Made by a program: the position numbers and the translations under genes. A stretch of DNA of 64,000 bases, taken from contig CAJNOJ010000050.1 of the NCBI GenBank assembly GCA_905250025.1, forward strand, positions 126,135 to 190,134, given 5' to 3'. This document shows positions 35,907 to 48,778 of the stretch, one piece after another. Numbering within the stretch: the stretch's first letter is position 1; every line of letters begins with the position of its first letter. Under the pieces are notes generated by a model. It did no database searches, had not been told where the DNA came from, and was given only the letters and a program-made list of their open reading frames with translations. The DNA comes from Adineta ricciae (taxonomy: Eukaryota; Rotifera; Eurotatoria; Adinetida; Adinetidae).

Positions 35907-38900
35907 TGGTAGCGAATAACAGAACGACAACAATCAATGGAAACGTGAGCAGTGGACATATGATTACATTAAATGTCCATGTTCCACGAGATAAAATTGT
36001 TCAGCCGATGCAATTCGATGTTCAAATGTTAATTGGTGATATATGTCGAAGTATTCAAGGACATTTGCCGATAACATACGATCATGATTGTGAGACAACT
36101 AAACAAGATCTTTGTTTTAATTGATTTCATCGTTTATATTTAGTATCGGAATATGGACTTTTTCTTAATGATGGACTTCATATATCGAGAAGCTATTGGC
36201 TTGACCCAGCGAAAACAATGAGTTACTACGCATTAAAATCAGGAGTATGATTCGTTAAAGAAAAACTCTATTTAATCGAGAGAATTTCTTTTTAGGACAA
36301 CGTTGAATTCAAAAACAAATTTCGATCATTAAAAATCCGTTTATTAGATGGTGCTGTTCGGACCATGCAGGTCGATGATTCACTAATAGTTGCACAACTA
36401 ATGGTTTATATCTGTATGAAATTTGGGATCGCTAATTATGACGAATATTCTCTTGTTTACGATCATGATGCTGACGACGGTAATGGTAGCACAAAAACAG
36501 CGACTCTACGTCGAGTAAGCTTGATGAATCGATTTGAAAATCAACATACAGAATTGAACGTTTTATTCAGGATCGATCTGTTCAACGAACTGATAAAAAA
36601 ATGGAAGAATTAAAGAAAAAATGCCATACAGATGACGACAGTTAGTTCCATGAGAAATATAAATGCCATTTTGTTATTGTTGTTGTTATGTCTTGTAGCT
36701 CTATGGCTTGACCATTCGAAAACCTTACGTCAACAAGATATCGATGAGCAATCGATCGTTGTTCTACGACGAAAATATTTCTTTTCTGACACAAATATTG
36801 ATCAACGCGATCCCGTTCAATTGGACCTGCTTTACATTCAAGTAAATTTCACAAAAAATAGCCGATTCACACGTTGACATCTGTTTTTTTAAGTGCCGAA
36901 ATGGTATTCTCGACGGTACACATCCTGTAACATATGACGAAGCCGTACAATTCGCTGGTTTACAAAGTCAAATACAATTTGGTAACTACCAAGAATCAAA
37001 ACATAAACCAAATGTTCTTGAGTAAGAAAATATGCTTTGTTTGATCGATAACAAAAGAACCCACAGCAAAAACTACTTCACATGTCTCTCTCTCTCTCTA
37101 TGAAATAGTTGTTGTAATAATTGTTCATCAAATAATTTCTATTATCGAATGGACATGCGGTAAAGATGTGTCTGAGTATTTATGGCTGCCAATACATGCA
37201 AAGCTTTTTCTCCTGATAGTCCGATGCATGGTTTTTCTTCCCTAACATGACTCTAAAGGAGTTAATTCGAGAAAACAACTAAAGGAAAAATGCTATCAAG
37301 ACACAAATTAACTGATATTTTGTTTTGATATTTCCAGGATTCGAGAATTCTTACCGAAAGAATATACGAAAACTAAAGGCGTGGAGAAACGAATCTTCCA
37401 GGAGCATAAAAAACTGCACGATCTACCTGACCTTGACGCAAAATTAAAATACACACAATTGTGTCGATCACTACGAACATATGGGGTCACTTTTTTTCTT
37501 GTCAAAGTAAGAAAAGTCGAAGAAAAGTTCAATATGCTTAATCGGATGTTTTCATAGGAAAAAATGTCGGGAAAAAACAAACTTGTACCACGTTTACTTG
37601 GCGTTACCAAAGAATCCATTGTTCGAGTTGACGAACGTACAAAAGAAGTAAACTGCTTGCTGAGTATAACGACGAGTCTAATGAATTTGTTTTAGTTTCT
37701 TGAAATCTGGCCGTTGACACATGTTAAACGATGGACAGCGTCAGCAAATACTTTTACACTTGTGAGAACAAGCTTTCTTCCCTTGTCGGAAGAAACACAT
37801 CTTTGTCATTTTCGATTTGTTTTCTTAGGATTTCGGAGATTATGCTACTGCTTATTATTCCGTACAAACAAATGAAGGTCAACAAATCTCACAATTGATT
37901 GCAGGATATATTGATATTATTCTTAAAAAGGTTCGTTATTCTATCGATTTTTCTCCATTTTAAAGATTGGTTTCCAGAGAAAAGATTTAGGCTTCTCGAT
38001 TCGAGACGGTACCAACGATGAAGAAGCAACAATAATTGAGGATATCATTGCACCTGGAAGGTAAAATCTACTTCTGAAAAGAACCTCTTCTATCAATTCT
38101 GTCTATTGCAGAGCAACCATCATTCAACCGAATGTTCATCCATATGGTTTTGCTTATCAACAAAATATCTATTCGCCTCCGCTAGTTCACGGTGCATACG
38201 CTGGTAAATACATATTACTTCCACAAGACGAAATTCTTCTCGTGTGATTTCTCTACTAGATATTCCCGTTCATCCTCCTTATGGATACTATGTACCTGAA
38301 TATTATCCTGGTCCACTCTATCCGATGTATCCCGATCAGGAACATGACGATTACTTTGTTTCACAGATACATGTAAAAGCATATGTTTGCCCTGTATAAA
38401 GACTATTCTTTTGTTTCATTTCAGGAACAAGCACCTTTATCATCCATCTTACATGGTGGCAATGGCGGTACAGTGCTCTTTTCTTCGATTGAAAATGCAC
38501 GAAATGCTGTTAGTTATGCACAATCACAGTTAGCACGTGATTTACAAATGGAATATAGTCACCAAGCAACATCTTCCTCAATGGTTCGTATGCTTTTGTT
38601 AGTTCCTATTTGTTAAATTTGAACTTTCTTCTTTTAAAGGATAATCAACAGGAATATTCTATGCAAGATCGTCTCGATGTCAGTCAACAACTACTCACAA
38701 GTGAATTATCAGCCATAAATGCATCGACGGCTCAAATTGTTATCCTAACATCGGATATTAATCATAATCAACAACTAAATCGTCGAAATTCAGAATGCAA
38801 TCATTCATTGGGCGCCGCTATTTCGACAATAACAAACAATCTCAATGAATTCTGTAAAGAAATGGATGTATACACAAACTTAATCAATGATAAGACTAAT

Positions 38901-41900
38901 CTGACGGATCAAACAAGTCGACTATGTTCAACGTTTAATGATTTATTAACACATATCGAAGCATTATCGGATAACAACACAGACTCATCTATTCGACAGA
39001 ATATTCTCACCACCGCAAGTCGTATAGGAGAAATCAGTCAAGACCTTGTTCGACGCCTAGCCAGTGAAATAACAGCCAATCCGTTCGATTCTTCGATCGA
39101 ATATCAAGATAAACTATTAGCTTTAGCTAAAGCTGTTGCAAACACAACAGCGGCGTACGTACTAAAGGCCAAAGAGATCGCCACTAATGTTAAAGCACAA
39201 GAAAATATCAATGAAATCATATCAACAGCAACGCAATGCGCTTTAGCAACATCACAATTAGTTGCTTGTACTAAAGTACGATTTCATTGTTCATGCTTTC
39301 TGATCTTTCAGATGATATCATGTTAAATTGTAGGTTGTGGCAGCCACAATTTCCAGTCCTCTTTGCCAAGAACAATTAATTGAATCTGCTCGTTGTGTTA
39401 CGCGATCCATCGAAGCGGTTCTTCGGTCCTGTCAGCCTCCAATCACGACTGAACGATTGCAAGCAGAACTAAACGACGCTGGCTTAACCATTCGTAAAAG
39501 TCTCAACGACTTCCTACTGCATATCAAATTAGTCACAGATAGCCTAGCAGATAATTCTGATGGTTATTATCCATTGTCGAGCAATGGTACGAAACATGTG
39601 GATATTGATAAACAAACGACTATGACAACAACAATCTCACGTCGCATACTTGCAAATGATGAGATCGAAGAAGAAGATGAGGAGCAAGATGAAGAAATGC
39701 TTCTCACAAAGAAATTTCACGATCAATCGATTGATCAAATATTGACAGCAAGCGATCGATTATTTTCTTCCGTTGGCGATGCTGTAGAAATGGTGAAGCA
39801 AGCGAAGATCTTAGCACAGGCTACGGCACAACTTGTTTCATCCTTACGACAACAAGCTGAGTTAGCTGGTGATGACACCGAGCAGCAGAATAAACTATTA
39901 TCAGCCGCTAAAATGCTCGCCGATGCCACAGCGAAAATGGTTGATTCGGCCAAAAGTTGTGCTGCAAAACCGAATGATACACAATTACAATACGAACTAA
40001 AACGAACAGCAGAAGAGCTACGGTAAAAGAGATAACATTACTTTCCTTTGTGATTTTCTCTTGTTTTCATAGATCAGCAACAAATATTGCAACGAGCAAT
40101 AGTATCAAACGAAAAATACTGAAACGTGTTGAACAATGCGCACGACATTGTGCATCATGTGCAACACAATGTATTGCTGCAACATCAGGTTCGGCCATGA
40201 CGAACAAAAATCAACAATCGCACCAACAACTTGTTGAACAATGCAAAACAGTTGCTGATCTCATACCTAAGGTTGTGCAAGGCATTCGCGGTTGTATGGT
40301 TAAGCCAGATTCATTCTCATCTCAAGCCAATCTGTTGAACGCATGTACAGATTTTCTCGGACCAGCCACACGCTTAGCCAATTTAGCGAAAGCGTCGGTG
40401 CCAACCGTGAATGATCAGTCGCAAGCTCTACATTTAAATAATAGTTCCAAACAATTGACGCAAGCGTTGATCGATCTTCGTACTTATCTCAATAGAGTAA
40501 GAGAGAAGCAACGAAAAGAGTGTGTGGTAAAATTTGACTTTTTTTGTTTAGGCTCAAGAATTATGTGGTACAATGCCACTTGATGTTGACTCAGTTGTAG
40601 AATCAATTGAAATGCTTGACAAAGAATTACACGAGATTAAACGACAAGCTAAAGATGGGCATTTAAGACCAAAAGCTGACGAAACAGTAAATTTAGTTCT
40701 TTTTGAAATGATCAAAACTCACTTCCGATTTTGTTCGTCAATTAGATTGATACATCATCGGCACAATTATGTTCTGTTTGCAAACAAGTGCATACAATCG
40801 TCTCTCAACTTCTCAGTGCTGCCACTCAAAGTGACGAAAAAACGGTTGAAACATGCACACGCGAAATACTTCAGTCTCTACGAAAACTAACCAATTCGAC
40901 TCGCGGTATCGCTGCCACATCAAAAGATGATCAAATTCAAGAATCGATCATCGAACGATCACATGAAGTTCTTCAACGTTCAAGCAATCTTGTTCGTGAA
41001 GCTAAAAAAGCCATTCATACACCGGACGATCTCGAAATACAAAACAAACTCGCCGAAATTGCTCGCGAAGTTTCATCGGCATTGGATGCTTGCATAGCAG
41101 CCATGCCATCGCAACGCTATCTCGATGAAGCAATTAAAGAAATGTCTCAATATGTTTACACATTAGCTGGTCCATTTGAACGCATAACTACACCCTCAAC
41201 AAAAGTGTTCGAAGACAAACAGAATGAGGTGAATCGTGCAGCTGCCAATTTAAATCAAGCGACGACTGATTTAGTTCTTAGTACACGTGCTAGTTCGACA
41301 CAGGAATTAGGAAAGACGTCAACGAATTTCACTCGTGCATTCGGAGATTTTATAAATAACGGTATTGAATTAGTTAAACATCAGCGTGAAGATGACAAAC
41401 GAGCGAATTTGATAACATCATTGAAAACTGTTCATATATCGTCGAATCAATTGTTAGAAAAAGCTAAAACAGTATCACTGGATCCTCAACCAACTACGGC
41501 AACTAGTGAAGCTAAACAACAGCTAGCGAATGCTGCACGAGTTGTAACTGACAGTATCAATCATGTGATAACTGTCTGTGTGACATCAAAGTCAGCATCG
41601 GAAACGACAATCGGTCGTTCAGAATGCGAAAATGCTATCCGAGAAATGGAAACGTCGAAAACATGTTTACAACAACCAGTTTTACAACCATGCAACCAAC
41701 ATACATATTATGAAGCATTAGATCACGTTGTCGATAATTCTAAACGATTAGGTGAAGCTATGACACACATTGCCAGTGCATCTAAAAATAGCAATCATCA
41801 ATTATTTACACAAGCTGTGCAAGACGCATCAGCCGCTGTTTGTCGTTTAGCGGAATCATCTGCACAAGTAAAATTAAAAGAAAATGAACGTATTGACCTA

Positions 41901-44900
41901 AGTTTATTTGATCTTCTCTAGGCGAGCTACCTCATTGGTGTTTCCGAAATAAGTTCATCCGTTGGAACTGCACCAGTTGTCGATCAGCCATTATTCACGC
42001 AATCGGTCACAGCTATTCGTCATGCTTGCTCAGATTTAGCGAACCCAACTATTGATCGAAAAGAGGTAGGTGTGATTTTTCCGTCCCCAAAAATCCCAGT
42101 GCATTTTGTTGTTGTGCAATAACATTCTATCTTATATCATGATGATTCACCTTTTCTTTTCGATGTGTGTCATGTAGATTTTACTATTAGCAACGACTAT
42201 TGCGAAGAATACATCAGTTTTATGCAATGCAGCTCGTGGTGCGTCCTCAAATACAACTAACCCAATTGCGCGACGTCGGTTCGTTGAGTCAGCTAAGGAC
42301 GTAGCCAATTCTACTGCGGAACTTGTTCGAACAATTAAAGTTCGTTTTTGTATCCTACTTCCTCATATCTATGACTAATATTTTATCTCTAGATATTGGA
42401 TAATTCCTATACGCAAGAAAGTCATCGACAATGTATTGAAGCGAGTCGTCCATTGCTTCAAAATATCGATGAGTTATACACATATGCTATGTCAAAAGAA
42501 TTTGCAAGTGTGCCTGCAGCGATCAGTGCGACGGTAAGAACTGATCTTCATCGATCTTTATTGTATTCCATGTGCTTATCGTAGGGACGGCAACTGCAAG
42601 AGCCTGTTCTTTCAGCAGCTCGAAATGTTGTTGACGGAGCATGTCGTATTGTTGAATGTTCGAAAAATCTTATTGTCAATTCAAAAGAGCCAACCCAATG
42701 GCAACAACTGGCTATGCATACAAAAGGTGTTTCTGACTCAATTAAACGCTTAGCCACTGCTGTCAAGTATGAAAATGAGCTGTCTCGATGGATGGAAACG
42801 ATCTTTTTACTTTCGTTTGAATAGGGAAATGGCGCCTGGACAAAGAGAATGCGATAGAGCTATCGGAGAACTTCGAAAATTGTTTCAAGAAGTCGATAAA
42901 TCTATAACAAACATAGATTCGTTGCGTAAGACAGACAAGTCCCTTCAGGTAGAACATTTTTATCTGCAAAATAAATTTATCAAAGTCAGATTTGTTTTTC
43001 TTAATAGTTTCATCAAGAACAAATTTCGTCGACATCTCACTTTATTACCGAGTTAGTCATTGATATCCGTCAGTCGTCGAAACGTGATGCCGAACGAATC
43101 GGTTCTTACGTGACGCAATTCGTCACATACATCGAACCATTTGTTCATCATACCATCGATTACGTTTCCTGTATGACTCACGCACGTGAAAAATGTCTTA
43201 TTCTAGAACAAGTGAAGACCATTGTTGAAACGAGTTTACAACTACTAATGGGTACAAAAGAATCAGGTGGAAATATCAAAAACAGTCAATGGCATAAAGT
43301 TGTCGATGATAGTGGCGATCTGTTAACGCGATCTATTCATATTTTGGTTCATACATTAGAAGATCAATCATCAGCGATTGGTATCATGAGCGGCCTAAGT
43401 GAAAATATTCGTAAATTGATCTCAACGTTAGATACAACGCTGCTAACAAACCAAGGTCACTTTGTTGATTATCAAACCGGCATGGTAGAAATTCTACGAC
43501 AAATGGCACGAACAACACAGGAGATTTTGACGCAAAAGAATAATACGGATCATATTCGTCTCTTAGCGAACCAGTTAACACGAGAATACAACGAGTTGAT
43601 CAACGCAACTTACGGTGCAATTGGAACAGCATCAACAAACGATTTAGCAACACGAATTAAAAGTGTTGTCGCCGATTTAGGTTTTGCGTGTGTAGAATTG
43701 ATCGAAAAACTGGGCTTATACCAACAGAATAATCATGATCAAAATTTGAAGCAAGATTTAGAAATTCTATGCCAAAAAGTCATCGAAAAAGTACGCTAAT
43801 CAAGCATAGTACTCCTTTTCTCGATGATGTAGTATTCTTTAGATTTCATATGTGCTTGCTGCGTTACAAGCAAGTGCACGCGGAACGCAAGCATGTATCA
43901 ATGCTGCAAGTACTGTTAGTGGAATAATTGCTGATCTAGTAAGAGACAAAACCCTCAACACGAAATCTGGAATTGTTAATTGATATGGTATCATTATAGG
44001 ATACAACAATTTTATTTGCAACGGCCGGTACATTAAATGCTGAGAAGGATGATGAAACATTTGCTGATCATCGTGAAGCAATATTAAAGACAGCGAAGGC
44101 ACTCGTTGAAGATACGAAAACGTTAGTAGCTGGTGCAGCATCGTCACAAGAACAATTAGCATCTGCAGCTCAAGCAGCTGTGCGAACAATAACTAAGGTA
44201 ACATAGTCAAATCAAAACACTTTTATCAGAACGAGTAGTTTTTGAAGAAAAACAAAGAGCAGCAGCAGCAGATTCGACTATGTCTATGTTTATTGGATAG
44301 TTTTATCACCAATAGAGTCTCAATTTGTTTGGGGAAAAAAAAGCTTGTTGCTTCCCATCTATGTTATGTTTCATTTCAGCTTGCTGAAGTCGTCAAACTA
44401 GGCGCAGCGTCATTGGGCGCCGATGATGGTGAAGCTCAAGTTATGCTTATTAACAGTGTGAAAGACGTCGCATTGGCATTGAATAATTTAATCAATGTCA
44501 CTAAGACAGCCAGCGGTAAACAAATTGATGATCCCGAAATGCAAAAACTGAAAGAAAGTGCAAAAGTTATGGTGACTAATGTAACATCATTACTACGGAC
44601 AGTGAAATCTGTTGAAGATGAAGCTCAACGTGGTACAAATGCGCTTGAAGCAACGATCGAATCGATTGCACAAGAACTTCGATTGTTCAGTAACGGTCAA
44701 ATACCGGCAAATCACACAACGCCAGAGGAACTCATTCGCGTTACTAAACAAGTATGAATGATAAACAGATCTAATCGTTATCTGATCTTGTTCCTCTGTA
44801 GATTACAATAGCAACAGCTAAAGCAGTAGCTGCTGGTCAATCTTGCCGACAGGAAGATATAATAGCTGCTGCTAATTTAGGTCGTAAATGTGCCTCAGAC

Positions 44901-47149
44901 TTTTTATTTATCTGTAAATCAAGTGCCTATATCAACGCTGATAAAGCCTTACAACAACGTACATTAGAGAGTGGACGAGCATGCATCAAATCGTATAAGG
45001 AGTTATTGGAGACTATACATATTTTAATACAAAAACCATCGAATGAAACAAAACAGAAATTATTAAATTACTCGCGAATGATTGCGCAATCAACACAGGA
45101 AATTGTACAATGTGCTAAGCAATTGAAAGGTGAACGAGTAGCAAATAATATCTGTTTATTTATTATCCTCATTTTGTTATTCGAATTAGGCGCTGATCTG
45201 ATTGATCCAGATGATCCAACGTACATTGCTGAAAACGAATTATTCAACGCTGCTCAATCAATCGAATCAGCAGCGAAAAAACTATCGATTCTTAAACCAC
45301 GTCGAAAACCTAAAGTATATTTCGTAGATGAAAAACATTGATGTTTCACACCAATGCAAAGGTTTGTTGTCAAGATATGTTTTATATTTGGTTGTTTGAC
45401 ATATGACTCAACCGAGTATTGCTCATATCAGCACAATTCACCAATCTTCGTCGAATGTTTTCAATGTTCTTTTAGCATCATTACCATTTTAGTCAGTCTG
45501 GTATGAAACTTATTGAGTGACGAAGCGCGCGATGTATAGATGTCCTTATAGATATCGTTTGAACTTTAGTTGATTGAGTGAATAGCTCATGTGATCAAGG
45601 TTGCCCATTGAAAAACGTAGGGTTTGACCATTCGATTCCATCTTTTGAGGATGTGGCAACCTTGATCACATGAGCTATTAACTTTTTCGTAAAGTTTTCA
45701 TCTACGATAACCTACGTATATCTCTACAAATGTGTGAAAGTCACGCAATAAGTTTCAAGTCATGCTGATGAATTACGTCGATTGTTTGTCGTTTGAGTAT
45801 AAATATCTATTGGCTTCCTTGTTTCCCATTGTAGGAAATCGATGATAATTTAAATTTTGATGAGCAAATTCTGGAAGCAGCGAAGTCGATTATGAATGCA
45901 GCTGGTGCATTGATTAGTGCAGCAACGTCAGCACAGCAAGAAATCGTGTCGAAAGTTAAAGTAAGTTAAACTTGGCTATACCAGCATCTTTTTGGTATAA
46001 ATGATTAGTAAAACAGTTTTGAATGCTAAAAACACGATGAGAGAAAGGAATAAATGGCAAATGAAAACCGAACAATGTTTTAGACACGCACGAATCCGTT
46101 TTTGCCTAAAAACGTTTTCACAGCATCCACTATCAATAAAGGCACATCGTCTGCACAGGTATCATAGTAACTGCTATATGTACATCTCTATATCTATGTT
46201 GTACATCTCGTCCTATGTAGCAATCTAGGATTTCTTTCGCACGTAGATTGTACATGCTTACTACTTTCTGCTTCTTGTATACTAATCTAATTAGATTATT
46301 CTCTAGCATAGAAAATGGTATTTATATATTGCCGGATATATGTCGTACTTGTTCTTGTAAATACGCTGTTTCATAGGCAGCTTTCATCTTAGTTCTGCCA
46401 CAAGATCAGTGGGAATTTTATGCATTGATGAGGTATCTGAGCCTTGCAATGCTTTCACTCTTAAAGCTTTTGCTTCTGTACAGTTAATTACTAACTGTTC
46501 GACTAACAACAATGCACGTTTAACGACTAACAGATGATCCCGTTCGATCATTTGACTAAACTTCTTCCATTCACACATTAATTCATGTTGCCTATTTTTT
46601 AGCTTGCATCTAAATCAGGTAATGAGGAAGATGGTCAATGGTCGCAAGGTCTAATATCAGCTGTACGTGCCAATCTCTTGTATATACAACACATCATTTT
46701 CGATTCTATTTCAGGCACGTTATGTTGCGTCGGCATGTCATGTTCTATGCGATGCTGCTAATGGACTTGTTCAAGGCTATGGTACCGAAGAGAAGTTAAT
46801 ATCAAGTGCCAAACAAGTTAGTTCCAATACTGCTGCATTACTTGTAGCATGCAAAGTCAAAGCTGACTTTATGAGTCAATCCATGGCACGTTTACAAACA
46901 GCCGGCAATGCGGTAAAACGTGCTGCTGATGCTCTTGTGCGCTCTGCTCAACATGCTGTTGAGATGCAACAAGAGGACCGATATTTTGAAGTGTCCTTGC
47001 GCGTTGTGCCAGGCATTGCTCAAGAAATCAAATGTAAAGAGGCAATCTTGACAAAAGAACGAGAGTTAGATGAAGCACGAAATCGTCTGAAAGCAGTACG
47101 CTTAGCGAAATACGGTCATAATGAACATGATTCCTACGAAAGTACATAA
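35906..47149 (+). CDS. TLN: talin
   Basis: Nearly 30 exons, about 2,500 aa, full length. The FERM head spans F0 (MITLNVHVPRDKIVQPMQF), F1, F2 (YFFSDTNIDQRDPVQLDLL) and F3 (VTFFLVKEKMSGKNKLVPRL and KRWTASANTFTLDFGDY, with the integrin-contacting Trp). A Tyr/Pro-rich linker follows (about 38.1-38.4 kb). The rod runs through helical bundles such as VVAATISSPLCQEQLIES and KLLSAAKMLADATAKMVDSA. It ends with the actin-binding I/LWEQ module (WSQGLISAARYVASACHVL, EKLISSAKQVSSNTAALLVACKV) and a dimerisation helix (ILTKERELDEARNRLKAV). Talin links integrin tails to actin and unfolds under force to bind vinculin. Two late introns, about 45,315-45,835 and 45,961-46,602, are ten times the usual size and carry a MITE-like fold-back and an antisense ORF. 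Stop TAA at 47147-47149. Confidence 0.97.
45494..45767. mobile_element. fold-back MITE in a talin intron
   Basis: Outer inverted repeats share TGAAACTTATTGNGTGAC (45504-45521 and, inverted, 45740-45757) and both ends begin with CAG, in the style of Tc1/mariner termini. Inside lies a perfect 25-bp inverted repeat (45581-45605 against 45655-45679) with a 49-nt loop. The element is about 274 bp with no ORF, so it is non-autonomous. A TA target duplication directly at both ends is not clear. Confidence 0.6.
46384..46578 (-). CDS. antisense intronic ORF, unverified
   Basis: 64 codons inside a 640-nt talin intron, opposite strand. The frame extends about 13 codons further upstream through the next talin exon. 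Composition is gene-like and helical (MIERDHLLVVKRALLLVEQL), ending DLVAELR. No family recognised and no splice partners defined. It may be a remnant of an inserted gene or chance. Confidence 0.2.
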   Translation of the reverse strand: MCEWKKFSQMIERDHLLVVKRALLLVEQLVINCTEAKALRVKALQGSDTSSMHKIPTDLVAELR

Positions 47150-47183
47150 ACATACCGATTGTGTCGACATTAGTGCAATTATC

Positions 47184-47189
47184 AATAAA
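47184..47189 (+). promoter_or_regulatory. putative poly(A) signal
   Basis: AATAAA 35 nt downstream of the talin stop. Confidence 0.5.
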
Positions 47190-47478
47190 AAGAACCATTA
47201 AAATAGAATGTTTTTTTTTTTGACTTTTTTTGTACAAATATCAAATTCAACATATTCTCATGCTAGTTTTAGTACGGTTTTTCTCTTCTTATCTGTTTTT
47301 TTGCTCTGCATGTTTGTGTGTATTTTAAAAAAACTAACAAAGGAACATCTTAATAGATAAAAGCTCAGTATTTCTTTCTCTTCTTTGTTTTCTTTCAATC
47401 CAATGATTTGCAGGCAATCTTTTGTTTGTTTGGGATATTCTATAAACTTCAAAACGTAGAAAAGCATTTCTTAGAATC

Positions 47479-48705
47479 ATGGTACCATGGCGACAATCAG
47501 CTTCGTTGATATTGCTTGGAAGAAAGCAAAGAAATGTTAACAATGTCAAGAGCTTGTTTGATTACACAACTTTATTCCTAAAACGGTCACCCAATATGCG
47601 ATTTGCACCAGACATTTCAGCGTAATGAAGGATTTTCCATGTGCACGAAGGTGATAAATGAGATAAGTTTCCTTACCTATTGAAGGTTTCCTGGTGGTAA
47701 ACTTGATCGATGTGATTTATCATTGGAATGGCCGAAGTATATTTCAAGTACATCTGATATTAATCGATTTTCTAAGCAAAAAGCGGATATATACAAAGAT
47801 ATTGACCATCCATATCCCGGTCTAGTCTTTCGTCTATGTGCTATTCGTGAAACATTCGAAGAAACCGGTCTTTTACTTGTCAAAGCAGACAAGTCCAAGA
47901 ATTCTAAGTAAAACAACTTGCACAACATACGATATCTTTCAATCAATTTACATTCCGAATTAGATATTCCACAGTTGCACAACTATCCAATAATGTCATT
48001 ACTGAATGGCGTGATAAAATTCGTCAGGATGCATCGCAATTTATGACTATGTGTAAAGAACTACAAGTCACGCCAGATGTTCATTCTCTTTACGAGTGGA
48101 CTCAATATTTAGCGGCATCGATTGCTAAAGTGCGTTTCGATACCATATTCTATACAGCAGTATTGCCAAATTCATATCCTTGTTTGATTGCTCATGACGA
48201 CAATGAAACAGTTTCAGCTGAAGTGAGATTAAAAGATAAGAATTGAAACACATAAGTAAATGTCATGATTTAGTGGTTAGAACCGGATACAGCTATGAAC
48301 GGATATCGTCAAGATTCAGTCAATCTGCTGCCACCGCAAATATTTGAATTGTCTCGACTAGCTAATTTTCGAAAACTAGACGATCTTATTGAATTCTTAA
48401 TTCAACGTGATCATAACGATGACTACCGGACTGAACGTCTTTTAGGTGTTTGTTATAAACTATCAGACGCAACAGTATTGGTTATGCCTGACGATGATCA
48501 TTATCCGTCGGATGCATCATTTACAACACCGGTCCTATCGTCCGATAAAACATTACACGATTTCGATAGTGATCGACAAAATCGATTAGTCATGATGAAT
48601 AAAGGTGCAAATCGCAAATGGCAAGTGCACTTCAAAAATAGTAGTAGCAGTCAAAAGAAGGATTTACGTGTTCACCCACTGCAAAATGGCTGGGAAAAAT
48701 CTTAA
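47479..48705 (+). CDS. NUDT19: NUDT19-like Nudix hydrolase
   Basis: Begins MVPWRQSASLILLGRK, with an LFLKRSPNMRFAPD segment like the RSP of NUDT19. An intron then joins to AFPGGKLDRCDLSLEW. The Nudix box is split as in this family: the GG of FPGGKLD lies far upstream of RLCAIRETFEETGLLL (the RExxEExG helix). Downstream LQVTPDVHSLYEWTQYLA, RFDTIFYTAVL and LLPPQIFELSRLANFRKLDDL match NUDT19 and confirm the subfamily. NUDT19 hydrolyses CoA and acyl-CoA to phosphopantetheine and 3',5'-ADP in peroxisomes. The C terminus here (NGWEKS) is not a standard PTS1, so localisation may differ. The stop is 73 bp from the convergent neighbour's stop. Confidence 0.88.
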
Positions 48706-48745
48706 GAAACGTTGTTAAAAAAACACTTTTTATCGAATATGTAAC

Positions 48746-48751
48746 AATAAA
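48746..48751 (+). promoter_or_regulatory. putative poly(A) signal
   Basis: AATAAA 41 nt after the NUDT19 stop and 28 bp before the convergent gene's stop. The 3'UTRs probably overlap. Confidence 0.5.
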
Positions 48752-48778
48752 GACAGATTCGTCAAATCGACCTATAGT

